This document shows, one piece after another, positions 19,686-26,828 of a DNA stretch of 64,000 nt. The DNA is from Hypnocyclicus thermotrophus (lineage in GTDB: Bacteria > Fusobacteriota > Fusobacteriia > Fusobacteriales > Fusobacteriaceae): assembly GCF_004365575.1 (NCBI RefSeq), contig NZ_SOBG01000004.1, positions 186,001-250,000 on the forward strand, in the 5' to 3' direction. The stretch's first letter is position 1; the number at the start of each line of letters is the position of its first letter. Position numbers and translations under genes: made by a program. The notes beneath the pieces are model-generated. The model was not told the origin of the DNA, searched no databases, and saw only the letters and a program-made list of their open reading frames with translations.

Positions 19686-20438
19686 TTATTTATCATCCTT
19701 TAACATGTATAATTTTACTTGTATTACAAAATTATATATATAAGCTAACATAGCTAATATAAAACCATAAAAACCATCTAAAAAACCTAATTTTAATATA
19801 TACATTTTAAAAAATTTAAAAAAAGGATTAAATATTATTGTAGAAATTGAAGCTTTTTTACCTTTTTCTTTTCTTTTTATTGCACCTTTAGTAGTATAAC
19901 TATTAAATTTATTAAAATATTCTTCTAAACTTAAATAAGTATAGTGATATAATTTTTCTTTGATTTTTCCGATTTTTTCTTCTGTTAAAAAACTTTCATG
20001 TATAATGGCATCATCAAGCTTAGCTTTCCCTTTTTTAAATAATCTAACTACATAATCATTACTCCATCCACCGTATTTTATCTCTTTTCCAAAGCAAATA
20101 CTACATCTATTTATTTTATATACGTCATATTCATTATTTTTATTAAAAATTATTGTTTTTATTTTATTTGCTAGTTCTTCTGAAACTACTTCATCTGCAT
20201 CAATAATCAAAATCCACTCATTATTACATTTTTCTATTACACTATTTTTTTGTTTTCCAAACCCTTTCCACTTTTCAATAAAAACTTTCGCATTATATTT
20301 TTTAGCTATTTCTACAGTTTTATCTATACTATAACTATCAACTATAATTATTTCATCTGCTATACTTTTTATAGCCTTCAAGGTTTTTTCTATTTTCTTT
20401 TCTTCATTAAATGTAATAATTCCTACAGATAATCCCAT
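19686..20438 (-). CDS. LPS core glycosyltransferase, WaaE/LgtF-like (GT2)
   Basis: 250 residues, a family 2 transferase: VGIITFNEEKKIEKTL, IIVDSYSIDKT, the metal motif IIDADEVVS, and RLFKKGKAKLDDAIIHES, a pattern shared by enzymes that add beta-linked glucose to inner-core heptose (LgtF, WaaE). A C-terminal hydrophobic region suggests membrane association. Its ATG overlaps the msbA stop by one base, with AAGGAG inside msbA, so expression is coupled to lipid A export. The glucose assignment is inference from family. Confidence 0.8.
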   Translation of the reverse strand: MGLSVGIITFNEEKKIEKTLKAIKSIADEIIIVDSYSIDKTVEIAKKYNAKVFIEKWKGFGKQKNSVIEKCNNEWILIIDADEVVSEELANKIKTIIFNKNNEYDVYKINRCSICFGKEIKYGGWSNDYVVRLFKKGKAKLDDAIIHESFLTEEKIGKIKEKLYHYTYLSLEEYFNKFNSYTTKGAIKRKEKGKKASISTIIFNPFFKFFKMYILKLGFLDGFYGFILAMLAYIYNFVIQVKLYMLKDDK

Positions 20439-22177
20439 TATTTCTCCTTAACTTCTTTAAATTGAGTGTCATATAGTTTTTTAAATATACCATTTTTAGC
20501 AAGTAATTCATCTTTTTTTCCCACTTCTTTAACTTCCCCATTTTCCATTACAACTATTTTATCTGCACTTAAAATAGTAGATAACCTATGAGCTATTACA
20601 AAGCTTGTTCTATTTTCCATAAGTTTATCTAATGCATCTTGTACTATTTTTTCAGATTCAGTATCTAATGCACTTGTCGCTTCATCAAGTATTAATATTG
20701 GTGGATTTTCAAGCAATGCTCTTGCTATAGCTATTCTTTGTTTTTGTCCTCCACTTAATCTAACTCCTTTTTCTCCTATTTCAGTATCAAATCCATTTGG
20801 AAACTCCATTATAAAATTATATGCATTTGCCATTTTAGCTGCTTTTATTATATCTTTTTTAGTTGTCTTATGGATACTACCATATGAAATATTATCATAA
20901 ATCGTTCCTGAAAATAAAAAAGTTTCTTGTGGTACAATTCCTATATTTTTTCTAAGTGATTCAATTTTAATATCTTTAATACTAACATCATCTATTAATA
21001 TCTCACCTTTTTTTATATCATAAAATCTAGGAAGTAAATTTACTAATGTTGTTTTCCCGCTGCCACTTTTTCCTACTAAAGCTATCATCTCACCTGGATT
21101 AACGTCTAAATTAATATTTTTTAAAACATAATCTTCTTTTTCATTATATTTAAACCATAATTCTTTTATACTTACTTTTCCTTTTACTTTTTTTAATTTT
21201 TTAGCATGTTTTTGTTCTTTAATAAATTCATTGCTTTCAAGTACTTCAAATACTCTATTTATAGAATGACGTCTTGTTTGAATAGCACTTATTTTATCAG
21301 CAACACTTTTTAATGGTTCACTAATTAAACCTAAAGATGTTAAAAATGACATAAGTTCTCCTGGTGTCATTTCACCATTTATTACTAATAATCCACCATA
21401 ATATGCTATTATTGCTACTCCTAAAGTACTTGTAAACTCTACAAGTGGTCTTACTCTTGCATTAACTTTTACATTTTTTAATGTTAATCTATAATTTTCA
21501 TCATTTTTTTCTCTAAATCTATCTATTTCATATACTTCTGTAGCAAAACTTTTTATAATATTTATACCATTTAATATTTCTTGCAGTAAACTATTAAGTT
21601 TCGAAAAACTTTCTTGCATTCCTTTACCAGTGTTTTGTAATTTTTTACTATATTTTCTTACTATACCACTACTTGCAGGAATTAATACAAGACATATAAT
21701 ACTTAATTTCCAATTTAACAAAAAAACATTTCCTAAAAGAATAATTATAGTTAGTAATTGTACAACTAACTCAAATGATAACGTAACTACATTTTGAACC
21801 ATTGTAAGATCTGATATAAACCTAGTTATAAGGTCACCTATTTTTGATTTATTAAAAAAATCATGTGACATATAGATTACTTTTTCATAAAGTTCGTTTC
21901 TCATATTTCTTACCATTTTACCAGAAATATAGTTTTGTAAATATATTCTATAATAATTAAAAACTCCTTTTGCAAGCATTAATAAAATTATTCCTATTAC
22001 TACAAATTGAAGTTTTTTCAAATCTTTTGCAATAAGTACATCATCTGTAATATTTTTCATTATTTTTACAGGATATGCATTAGTTATAGAAACTAAAATA
22101 GATAATATTATTGTAGCTATTATTGAAAGTATAAACGGTTTTGCATAAGAAATTAGTTTTGATATTCTATTTTTCAT
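20438..22177 (-). CDS. msbA: Lipid A/LPS flippase ABC exporter
   Basis: A 579-residue half-transporter: six membrane segments (1-310) then an ATPase domain with Walker A GKSGSGKTT near residue 370, signature LSGGQ, Walker B ILILDEATSALD and switch His in IAHRLST. Size, architecture and location at the head of an LPS cluster fit MsbA, which flips core-lipid A across the inner membrane as a homodimer. It has its own good promoter at 22207-22235 just downstream of the tRNA terminator. A peptide or drug exporter is the alternative. Confidence 0.88.
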   Translation of the reverse strand: MKNRISKLISYAKPFILSIIATIILSILVSITNAYPVKIMKNITDDVLIAKDLKKLQFVVIGIILLMLAKGVFNYYRIYLQNYISGKMVRNMRNELYEKVIYMSHDFFNKSKIGDLITRFISDLTMVQNVVTLSFELVVQLLTIIILLGNVFLLNWKLSIICLVLIPASSGIVRKYSKKLQNTGKGMQESFSKLNSLLQEILNGINIIKSFATEVYEIDRFREKNDENYRLTLKNVKVNARVRPLVEFTSTLGVAIIAYYGGLLVINGEMTPGELMSFLTSLGLISEPLKSVADKISAIQTRRHSINRVFEVLESNEFIKEQKHAKKLKKVKGKVSIKELWFKYNEKEDYVLKNINLDVNPGEMIALVGKSGSGKTTLVNLLPRFYDIKKGEILIDDVSIKDIKIESLRKNIGIVPQETFLFSGTIYDNISYGSIHKTTKKDIIKAAKMANAYNFIMEFPNGFDTEIGEKGVRLSGGQKQRIAIARALLENPPILILDEATSALDTESEKIVQDALDKLMENRTSFVIAHRLSTILSADKIVVMENGEVKEVGKKDELLAKNGIFKKLYDTQFKEVKEK

Positions 22178-22206
22178 TTTTCACCTCTATTTTTAAATTA
22201 CATATA

Positions 22207-22235
22207 ATTATAACAAAGTTAATATCTTTTTTCAA
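22207..22235 (-). promoter_or_regulatory. Promoter of the msbA operon
   Basis: On the minus strand TTGAAA at 22230-22235, a 17-base spacer and perfect TATAAT at 22207-22212, 30 bases before the msbA ATG. It lies immediately after the tRNA terminator. Confidence 0.75.
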
Positions 22236-22266
22236 TAAATAAAAAATGCCAAGCAAATGCTTGGCA
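22236..22266 (-). terminator. Terminator of the tRNA operon
   Basis: A nine-pair stem (TGCCAAGCA with TGCTTGGCA at 22247-22266), followed on the minus strand by a run of six T, 60 bases downstream of tRNA-Met. Confidence 0.88.
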
Positions 22267-22327
22267 TAAAAAATTTATCATATAGCCTTAAAAAGGGGGT
22301 ATAAGTACTATATGGATATTGTTAAAT

Positions 22328-22404
22328 TGGTGCCGACGAGAGGAGTCGAACCTCCGACACTACGGGTATGAACCGTATGCTCTAGCCAACTGAGCTACAT
22401 CGGC
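22328..22404 (-). tRNA. tRNA with CAT anticodon (Met type)
   Basis: 77 bases with CCA encoded. Acceptor GCCGATG pairs with CGTCGGC, a D arm of GCTC/GAGC, anticodon loop TTCATAC giving CAT, and T loop GGTTCGACTCC. The first acceptor pair G-C argues against initiator tRNA, so elongator Met is most likely; a lysidine-modified Ile tRNA also carries CAT and cannot be excluded. Confidence 0.93.
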
Positions 22405-22408
22405 AAAA

Positions 22409-22496
22409 TGGTGCCTAGGGCGGGAATCGAACCCGCACGGACAAAATGTCCACAGGATTTTAAGTCCTGTGCGTCTACCTATTCCGCCACCCAGGC
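22409..22496 (-). tRNA. tRNA-Leu (TAA anticodon)
   Basis: 88 bases with CCA encoded. A long variable arm (GTGGACATTTTGTCCGT region) marks a class II tRNA, and the anticodon loop CTTAAAA gives TAA. It is the first gene of the two-tRNA transcript, with four bases between the two genes. Confidence 0.95.
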
Positions 22497-22522
22497 GTCT
22501 CATTTCTCAAAAGACAAGATTA

Positions 22523-22551
22523 ATTATATATTAAACTAATTAATATGTCAA
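22523..22551 (-). promoter_or_regulatory. Consensus promoter of the tRNA operon
   Basis: Perfect TTGACA at 22546-22551, exactly 17 bases, then perfect TATAAT at 22523-22528 on the minus strand. The expected start point is about 20 bases before tRNA-Leu. It lies just after the stop of the lytic transglycosylase gene. Confidence 0.92.
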
Positions 22552-22559
22552 TACTTTTT

Positions 22560-23300
22560 TTAAGTTTTATATTTATTTTTTAAGTAATTATAATTTTTAT
22601 ATATTTTTTTTAAATATTCTGTTTCAAAATCACCATATTTTTTTTCTAATCTTTTTGTTTTAGTTGGTCCTAAATTATATGCAATTATAGCTTTTTTTAT
22701 ATCTTTAAAATACATTATCTGCTCTAAAAGATAGGTAGTTCCTATTTCTACATTTTTTTCTACATCAAAAAGTTCTTTTTTATTTTTTACATCTTCACCC
22801 ATTTTTTTTGCGATAGCTTTTGCAGTAGTGTATTTTATTTGCATAAGTCCATATGAAGGATCTCCAGATATAATATTTGCCCTAAAACTACTTTCTGTCA
22901 TTATAAATGCTACTGGAATCCTCCAATCATATCTATATTTTTGACTTGTATCATATATTGCTCTAGACAATTTTAATTGTTCTTTTTTATCAAGTTTATT
23001 ATAACTAAGTTCTTTTACAGCATCTAAAATATTCTTATATTCTTTCAGATCTTCTATTTCTTCATCTTTTTTATTTATTATTCTATTTTTCTCTTCTATA
23101 ATTTCTAATTTTTCTATTATTTCATTTTGTAATTTTTCTATATTTTTTCTATGTTTTTCTATTTCTCTATTTCTTTGTGCAATTTCAGAAATAACTAAAA
23201 ATACTCCCAATACAATAATTAGAACAAGTGTAATAAAAGAAAATTTACTAAAACCTATTTCAAATACTATATTTTTTTCATTTTTTTTAACAAATTTCAT
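22560..23300 (-). CDS. Membrane-anchored lytic transglycosylase (SLT domain)
   Basis: 246 residues. One membrane segment (about 19-40) is followed by a coiled coil of Glu, Lys and Ile repeats (41-95), then a Slt70-type domain (110-240) with catalytic Glu136 in MTESSF, the GDPSYGLMQI motif and IIAYNLGPT. It would cleave murein glycan strands in the periplasm, held at a distance by the coiled coil. It starts after GGGGGG, just downstream of the rubredoxin terminator. Confidence 0.88.
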   Translation of the reverse strand: MKFVKKNEKNIVFEIGFSKFSFITLVLIIVLGVFLVISEIAQRNREIEKHRKNIEKLQNEIIEKLEIIEEKNRIINKKDEEIEDLKEYKNILDAVKELSYNKLDKKEQLKLSRAIYDTSQKYRYDWRIPVAFIMTESSFRANIISGDPSYGLMQIKYTTAKAIAKKMGEDVKNKKELFDVEKNVEIGTTYLLEQIMYFKDIKKAIIAYNLGPTKTKRLEKKYGDFETEYLKKIYKNYNYLKNKYKT

Positions 23301-23337
23301 ATTTTATCCCCCCACACTTAGTGGTTTATTTAAAAAG

Positions 23338-23366
23338 TAAAAACCCGGATACAATACCGGGTTTAA
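23338..23366 (-). terminator. Terminator after rubredoxin
   Basis: AAACCCGG pairs with CCGGGTTT around an eight-base loop at 23341-23364, followed on the minus strand by T-rich sequence. It closes the oxidative-stress gene group. Confidence 0.8.
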
Positions 23367-23373
23367 AATCTAT

Positions 23374-23532
23374 TTAAGCTTCTTCAAATTGATCTTTACC
23401 TACAGCACACACTGGGCATACCCAATCTTCTGGTAAAGCTTCAAATGAAGTTCCTGGTTCTATTCCTGCATCAGCATCTCCAATTTCAGGATCATATACA
23501 TATCCACAAACTACACAAACGTATTTTTTCAT
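23374..23532 (-). CDS. Rubredoxin
   Basis: A 52-residue iron protein. The ATG at 23532 follows AGGAGG. Two CxxCG-type loops bind the single Fe: [12 protein letters not shown] near the start and [13 protein letters not shown] near the end, with [12 protein letters not shown] between them, all canonical. It transfers electrons to rubrerythrin or superoxide reductase in anaerobes. It is last in the run of dfx, ferritin, rubrerythrin and rubredoxin genes on this strand. Confidence 0.95.
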   Translation of the reverse strand: MKKYVCVVCGYVYDPEIGDADAGIEPGTSFEALPEDWVCPVCAVGKDQFEEA

Positions 23533-23576
23533 AATTATCTCCTCCTAGTTATTATTATATTGTTTTTTATATAAAA

Positions 23577-24152
23577 TTAATAATTTTTTTCTTTTATTTC
23601 AAAATATGATTTTGGATGTAAACATGCTGGACATTTTTCAGGTGCAAATTCACCTTCGTGTACATATCCACAATTTCTACATTTCCATCTTGTTACTTCT
23701 GATTTTTTAAACACTTCGTCATTTTCTATATTTTCAGCTAATTTTCTATATCTTTCTTCATGTTCTTTTTCTACTTTTGCTATCATTCTAAATGCAGTTG
23801 CTACATCTTTAAATCCTTCTGCCTCTGCTTCATCAGCGAATGCTGGATATAATTCTGTCCATTCTTCGTTTTCACCTGCTGCTGCTGCTTTTAAATTTTC
23901 AACAGTTGTTCCTATTTTACCTGCTGGATACATAGCTGTAATTTCTACACCTTCTCCAGATTCTAAAAATTTAAAAAATCTTTTAGCATGTTCTTTTTCA
24001 TTTTCAGCAGTTTCTTGAAATATAGCTGATATTTGTTCATAACCTTCTTTTTTTGCCACACTTGCAAAATAAGTATATCTATTTCTTGCTTGTGATTCTC
24101 CAGCAAAAGCTTTTAATAAATTCTTTTCTGTTTTAGTTCCTTTAATTGACAT
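23577..24152 (-). CDS. Rubrerythrin
   Basis: A 191-residue peroxide-reducing enzyme. The ferritin-like four-helix domain (1-145) carries diiron ligands in [31 protein letters not shown] and [12 protein letters not shown]-terminal rubredoxin-like domain has two Cys pairs ([10 protein letters not shown] and [11 protein letters not shown]). It reduces hydrogen peroxide to water in the cytoplasm with electrons from rubredoxin, encoded 44 bases downstream. ATG at 24152 follows GGGGGG. Confidence 0.95.
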   Translation of the reverse strand: MSIKGTKTEKNLLKAFAGESQARNRYTYFASVAKKEGYEQISAIFQETAENEKEHAKRFFKFLESGEGVEITAMYPAGKIGTTVENLKAAAAGENEEWTELYPAFADEAEAEGFKDVATAFRMIAKVEKEHEERYRKLAENIENDEVFKKSEVTRWKCRNCGYVHEGEFAPEKCPACLHPKSYFEIKEKNY

Positions 24153-24176
24153 ACTACCTGTCCCCCCTTATTTCTA

Positions 24177-24704
24177 TTAATTATTTTGAATTGTAGATGA
24201 ATTCAATGGTACTTGAGCTACTCTTTGACCAAGTTCTCTATCAATCATAAATAATCCTGTTCCTTCTCCATTAATTAATTTTAATTGATTCAAAATTTTA
24301 AGCATATTTGCTTCTTCTTCAACTTGTTCACTTATAAACCATTGTAACATATTCATTGTAGCATAATCTTTTTCTTGTTGCGCTAAAAAAAGAACTTCGT
24401 TTATACTTTCAGTAATAAAACATTCATGTTTATAAATATCTTCAAACACCTCTATTACATCATTCCATTCTTTTTCTACAGCGTTTATAGTTTTTAATCT
24501 TACTTTCCCACCTACTTCATTTATATAAGTATAAATTCTCATAGCATGAGACATCTCTTCTTCCCATTGAACTCTCATAAAATTAGCAAATCCTGGTAAA
24601 TCACGAGCTTCAAAATAAGATGACATTCCTAAATAAAGATATGCAGAATAAAATTCTTTATTTAATTCTTCATTTAAAGCATTTAAAACTTTTTCTTTTA
24701 ACAT
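24177..24704 (-). CDS. Non-haem ferritin
   Basis: 175 residues, a bacterial FtnA-type iron-storage protein. The four-helix bundle has ferroxidase-site residues in LNKEFYSAYLYLGM, QWEEEMSHAM and the later ISEQVEEEANM. It oxidises and stores iron as a 24-mer cage, limiting Fenton chemistry. It lies between the superoxide reductase and rubrerythrin genes, within a single-direction run likely controlled by the PerR-like gene upstream. Confidence 0.93.
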   Translation of the reverse strand: MLKEKVLNALNEELNKEFYSAYLYLGMSSYFEARDLPGFANFMRVQWEEEMSHAMRIYTYINEVGGKVRLKTINAVEKEWNDVIEVFEDIYKHECFITESINEVLFLAQQEKDYATMNMLQWFISEQVEEEANMLKILNQLKLINGEGTGLFMIDRELGQRVAQVPLNSSTIQNN

Positions 24705-24721
24705 TTACTGCCCCCTAATAG

Positions 24722-25111
24722 TTATTTTAATCCTTTCCATAACCCATGTAGATTACAATATTCTCTCGCATATAATACTTCATTAGATTTTTCTACTATG
24801 AATTTTGCTTCTGGTTTATCATTTGGCGTTAAATTTTTTCTATAAACTTTTCCATCTACAACAAGTTCAATCATTGTTATATAGTGTTCTTCCGTCATTG
24901 GATGCGCTGTATTTTCACCTACTCTTACTACATATCCATCTTCTATTTCTTCTATAAATGGTACATGTTTTTCTGTAGATGAATCAGCCGTTTTTTCTTC
25001 TAAAAACTCCATTTCTTGTCCACAACAAACAAGATCTCCTTGACCTGCTTTTAATACTTCTACTATATTTCCACAAAGATTACATTTATAAATACCTAAT
25101 AATTTTGCCAT
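24722..25111 (-). CDS. dfx: Desulfoferrodoxin (superoxide reductase)
   Basis: 129 residues in two domains. Residues 1-36 form a desulforedoxin-like Fe centre with CNLCG and the adjacent Cys pair in LVCCGQEM. Residues 38-129 form the superoxide reductase domain, with ligands in [16 protein letters not shown] and [10 protein letters not shown] (a Cys and four His around the catalytic Fe). It reduces superoxide to peroxide without producing oxygen, which suits an anaerobe, and peroxide then goes to rubrerythrin. ATG follows AGGAGG. Confidence 0.95.
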   Translation of the reverse strand: MAKLLGIYKCNLCGNIVEVLKAGQGDLVCCGQEMEFLEEKTADSSTEKHVPFIEEIEDGYVVRVGENTAHPMTEEHYITMIELVVDGKVYRKNLTPNDKPEAKFIVEKSNEVLYAREYCNLHGLWKGLK

Positions 25112-25171
25112 TCTTTTACCTCCTAAATAAAATTTCTATTTCTTATATACCATAAAAAAATAATTTTCCTT

Positions 25172-25205
25172 TAAAAAAAGATAAAAAAATTTTATCTTTT
25201 TTTTA
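25172..25205 (-). terminator. AT-only hairpin at the end of the perR-like gene
   Basis: A long palindrome built almost entirely of A, T and GATA/TATC with T runs on both sides, overlapping the stop codon. It may end some transcripts before dfx or allow partial read-through. Confidence 0.5.
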
Positions 25206-25611
25206 AGCATTCACTGCATATTCCTTTAAAATATATATGGTGTTCATTTACTTGATAACCATTTAATTCTAGAATATCAGCTTTTTCTGGAGAAATTTCA
25301 ATATCTTTTACTTCTCCACAATTCTCACATTTAAAATGTGCATGTAAATCTACATCTGCATCATATCTAGTTTCGTTTTCCTCTATTACTATCATTATAG
25401 CAATCTTTTTTTCAATAAATAGATTTAAAGTATTATATACTGTGGTTTTTGATAATGTCGGTATTTCCTCAATAATAGCTTTATATATCATATCTACTGT
25501 AGGATGATTTTTATTCTTTACTAAATACTCAAAAATCTTAATTCTTTGATATGATGGTTTAATACCGTGACTTTTTAAATATTCACTAATATTTTCAATA
25601 ACTATTCCCAT
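25192..25611 (-). CDS. Fur-family peroxide/metal regulator, PerR-like
   Basis: 139 residues. An N-terminal winged helix (SYQRIKIFEYL, LSKTTVYNTLNLF) is followed by a dimer domain with DLHAHFKCENCGEVKDI and CSECLKKR; the two CxxC pairs make the structural zinc site. The Asp in VKDIE is at the position that marks PerR over Fur in well-studied cases, and the neighbours are peroxide and superoxide defence genes. It therefore probably represses them until its iron-bound His is oxidised. The PerR reading is inference. Confidence 0.8.
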   Translation of the reverse strand: MGIVIENISEYLKSHGIKPSYQRIKIFEYLVKNKNHPTVDMIYKAIIEEIPTLSKTTVYNTLNLFIEKKIAIMIVIEENETRYDADVDLHAHFKCENCGEVKDIEISPEKADILELNGYQVNEHHIYFKGICSECLKKR

Positions 25612-25640
25612 GATTACCGCCTCTTTCGTTTTTTAAATTT

Positions 25641-25663
25641 GTAATCATTTCAATTATGATAAT
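25641..25663. promoter_or_regulatory. Candidate PerR/Fur operator
   Basis: An imperfect inverted repeat, TAATCAT then seven bases then ATGATAA, lies over the -10 region of the promoter for the Fur-family gene. Placement and arm sequence fit autoregulation; the spacing differs from the classic 7-1-7 box. Confidence 0.5.
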
Positions 25664-25687
25664 ACTATAAAAAATGAAGTTTGTCAA
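25659..25687 (-). promoter_or_regulatory. Promoter of the perR-like gene
   Basis: On the minus strand perfect TTGACA at 25682-25687, 17 bases, TATTAT at 25659-25664. It lies in the gap after the histidine kinase stop and overlaps the inverted-repeat operator. Confidence 0.75.
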
Positions 25688-25691
25688 TACT

Positions 25692-26801
25692 TTATTTAGG
25701 AAGTCGAATATAAAATGTTGTTCCTTTATTAGTAAGTGATTCAAATCTTATTCTACCATTATGTGCATCTATTATTTTTTTTACACTCGCTAATCCAAAA
25801 CCTGTTCCTTTACTTTTTCCAAAAGTTGCTCCTAATGTAAATAATTCATCTTTTATCTCTTCTGGTATTCCTTTTCCTGTGTCAGATATTATAATTTTTA
25901 AGGTTTTATCATATTCAATAACTTCTACCTTTATTTCTCCCTCTCCATGTGGAAGAGCTTCTTCTGCATTTTTTAAAATATTCCAAAAAACATTATGTAA
26001 TTTATCCCTATCTCCATATACATATATATTTTCATCTATTTTTAATTTTACTAAATGTTCTATATTTAATAAATTTATTACATCTAAAAACAACTCTTTT
26101 ACATTAATATAAGTCTTATCTAATATCATATCATTAATTCCTGCAGCAATATTTAATATATCTTGAAGCATTGTTTTTAATCTATCTATTCCTTGTTCCA
26201 TTTTTTCATAAAATAATTCTTTTTTCTCTTTTGAATCTGTCATTTTTAAAAGTTCTAAATATCCTGCAAGACCTGTAAGTGGATTTTTTAAATCATGTAC
26301 AATAGTAGATACTGATTCACCTATTACAGAAAATTTATGCATATCTTTTATATGCTGTTCTTCATATTTTTTTATATTTTGTACATCTCTAATTGTTACT
26401 ATAACATAGTCGCTATTTTCAAATCTAAATGGAAGGGCGTTTAATAAAATCTTTATTTTTTTAGTTTTATTAGTTAAAAATATATTTAGATATCCTTGTC
26501 TATTATAGATAGCTTTTTTAGTTTGTCTTACTTCTTTTACTATATTTCTAATAAAGCAATCTCTAATTAAAGGATTATCATCTTCTATTTCTACATCTAG
26601 TTTACACTCTACTTCTTTACCAGATTCATCAGAAAAAATTATTTCTTTATTTTGTTTTAAAAAAATCTGCACTTTTGCATTTACTTTTGTAAGTCTTCCT
26701 TTATTATCAAAAATAAATATCATTTCTGGCAAAGAATCTAATATAGCTCTAAAAATAGGTGCTTTTTCAAATTCTTTTTCCAATTCTGTAACAATACTCA
26801 T
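25692..26801 (-). CDS. Soluble PAS-type sensor histidine kinase
   Basis: 369 residues without a membrane segment. A PAS-like sensor (about 12-145) precedes the dimerisation helix with His169 in VHDLKNPLTG, then an ATPase domain with the N box NILKNAEEAL, G1 DTGKGIPEE and G2 GTGFGLASVKKI. It should autophosphorylate in response to a cytoplasmic signal. No response regulator is encoded nearby, so it is an orphan here. It starts 28 bases after the Hanks-type kinase gene, with GGAGGGG before its ATG, so the two are likely one transcript. Confidence 0.88.
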   Translation of the reverse strand: MSIVTELEKEFEKAPIFRAILDSLPEMIFIFDNKGRLTKVNAKVQIFLKQNKEIIFSDESGKEVECKLDVEIEDDNPLIRDCFIRNIVKEVRQTKKAIYNRQGYLNIFLTNKTKKIKILLNALPFRFENSDYVIVTIRDVQNIKKYEEQHIKDMHKFSVIGESVSTIVHDLKNPLTGLAGYLELLKMTDSKEKKELFYEKMEQGIDRLKTMLQDILNIAAGINDMILDKTYINVKELFLDVINLLNIEHLVKLKIDENIYVYGDRDKLHNVFWNILKNAEEALPHGEGEIKVEVIEYDKTLKIIISDTGKGIPEEIKDELFTLGATFGKSKGTGFGLASVKKIIDAHNGRIRFESLTNKGTTFYIRLPK

Positions 26802-26828
26802 TTTAACCCCTCCAATTTTTACAACTAA

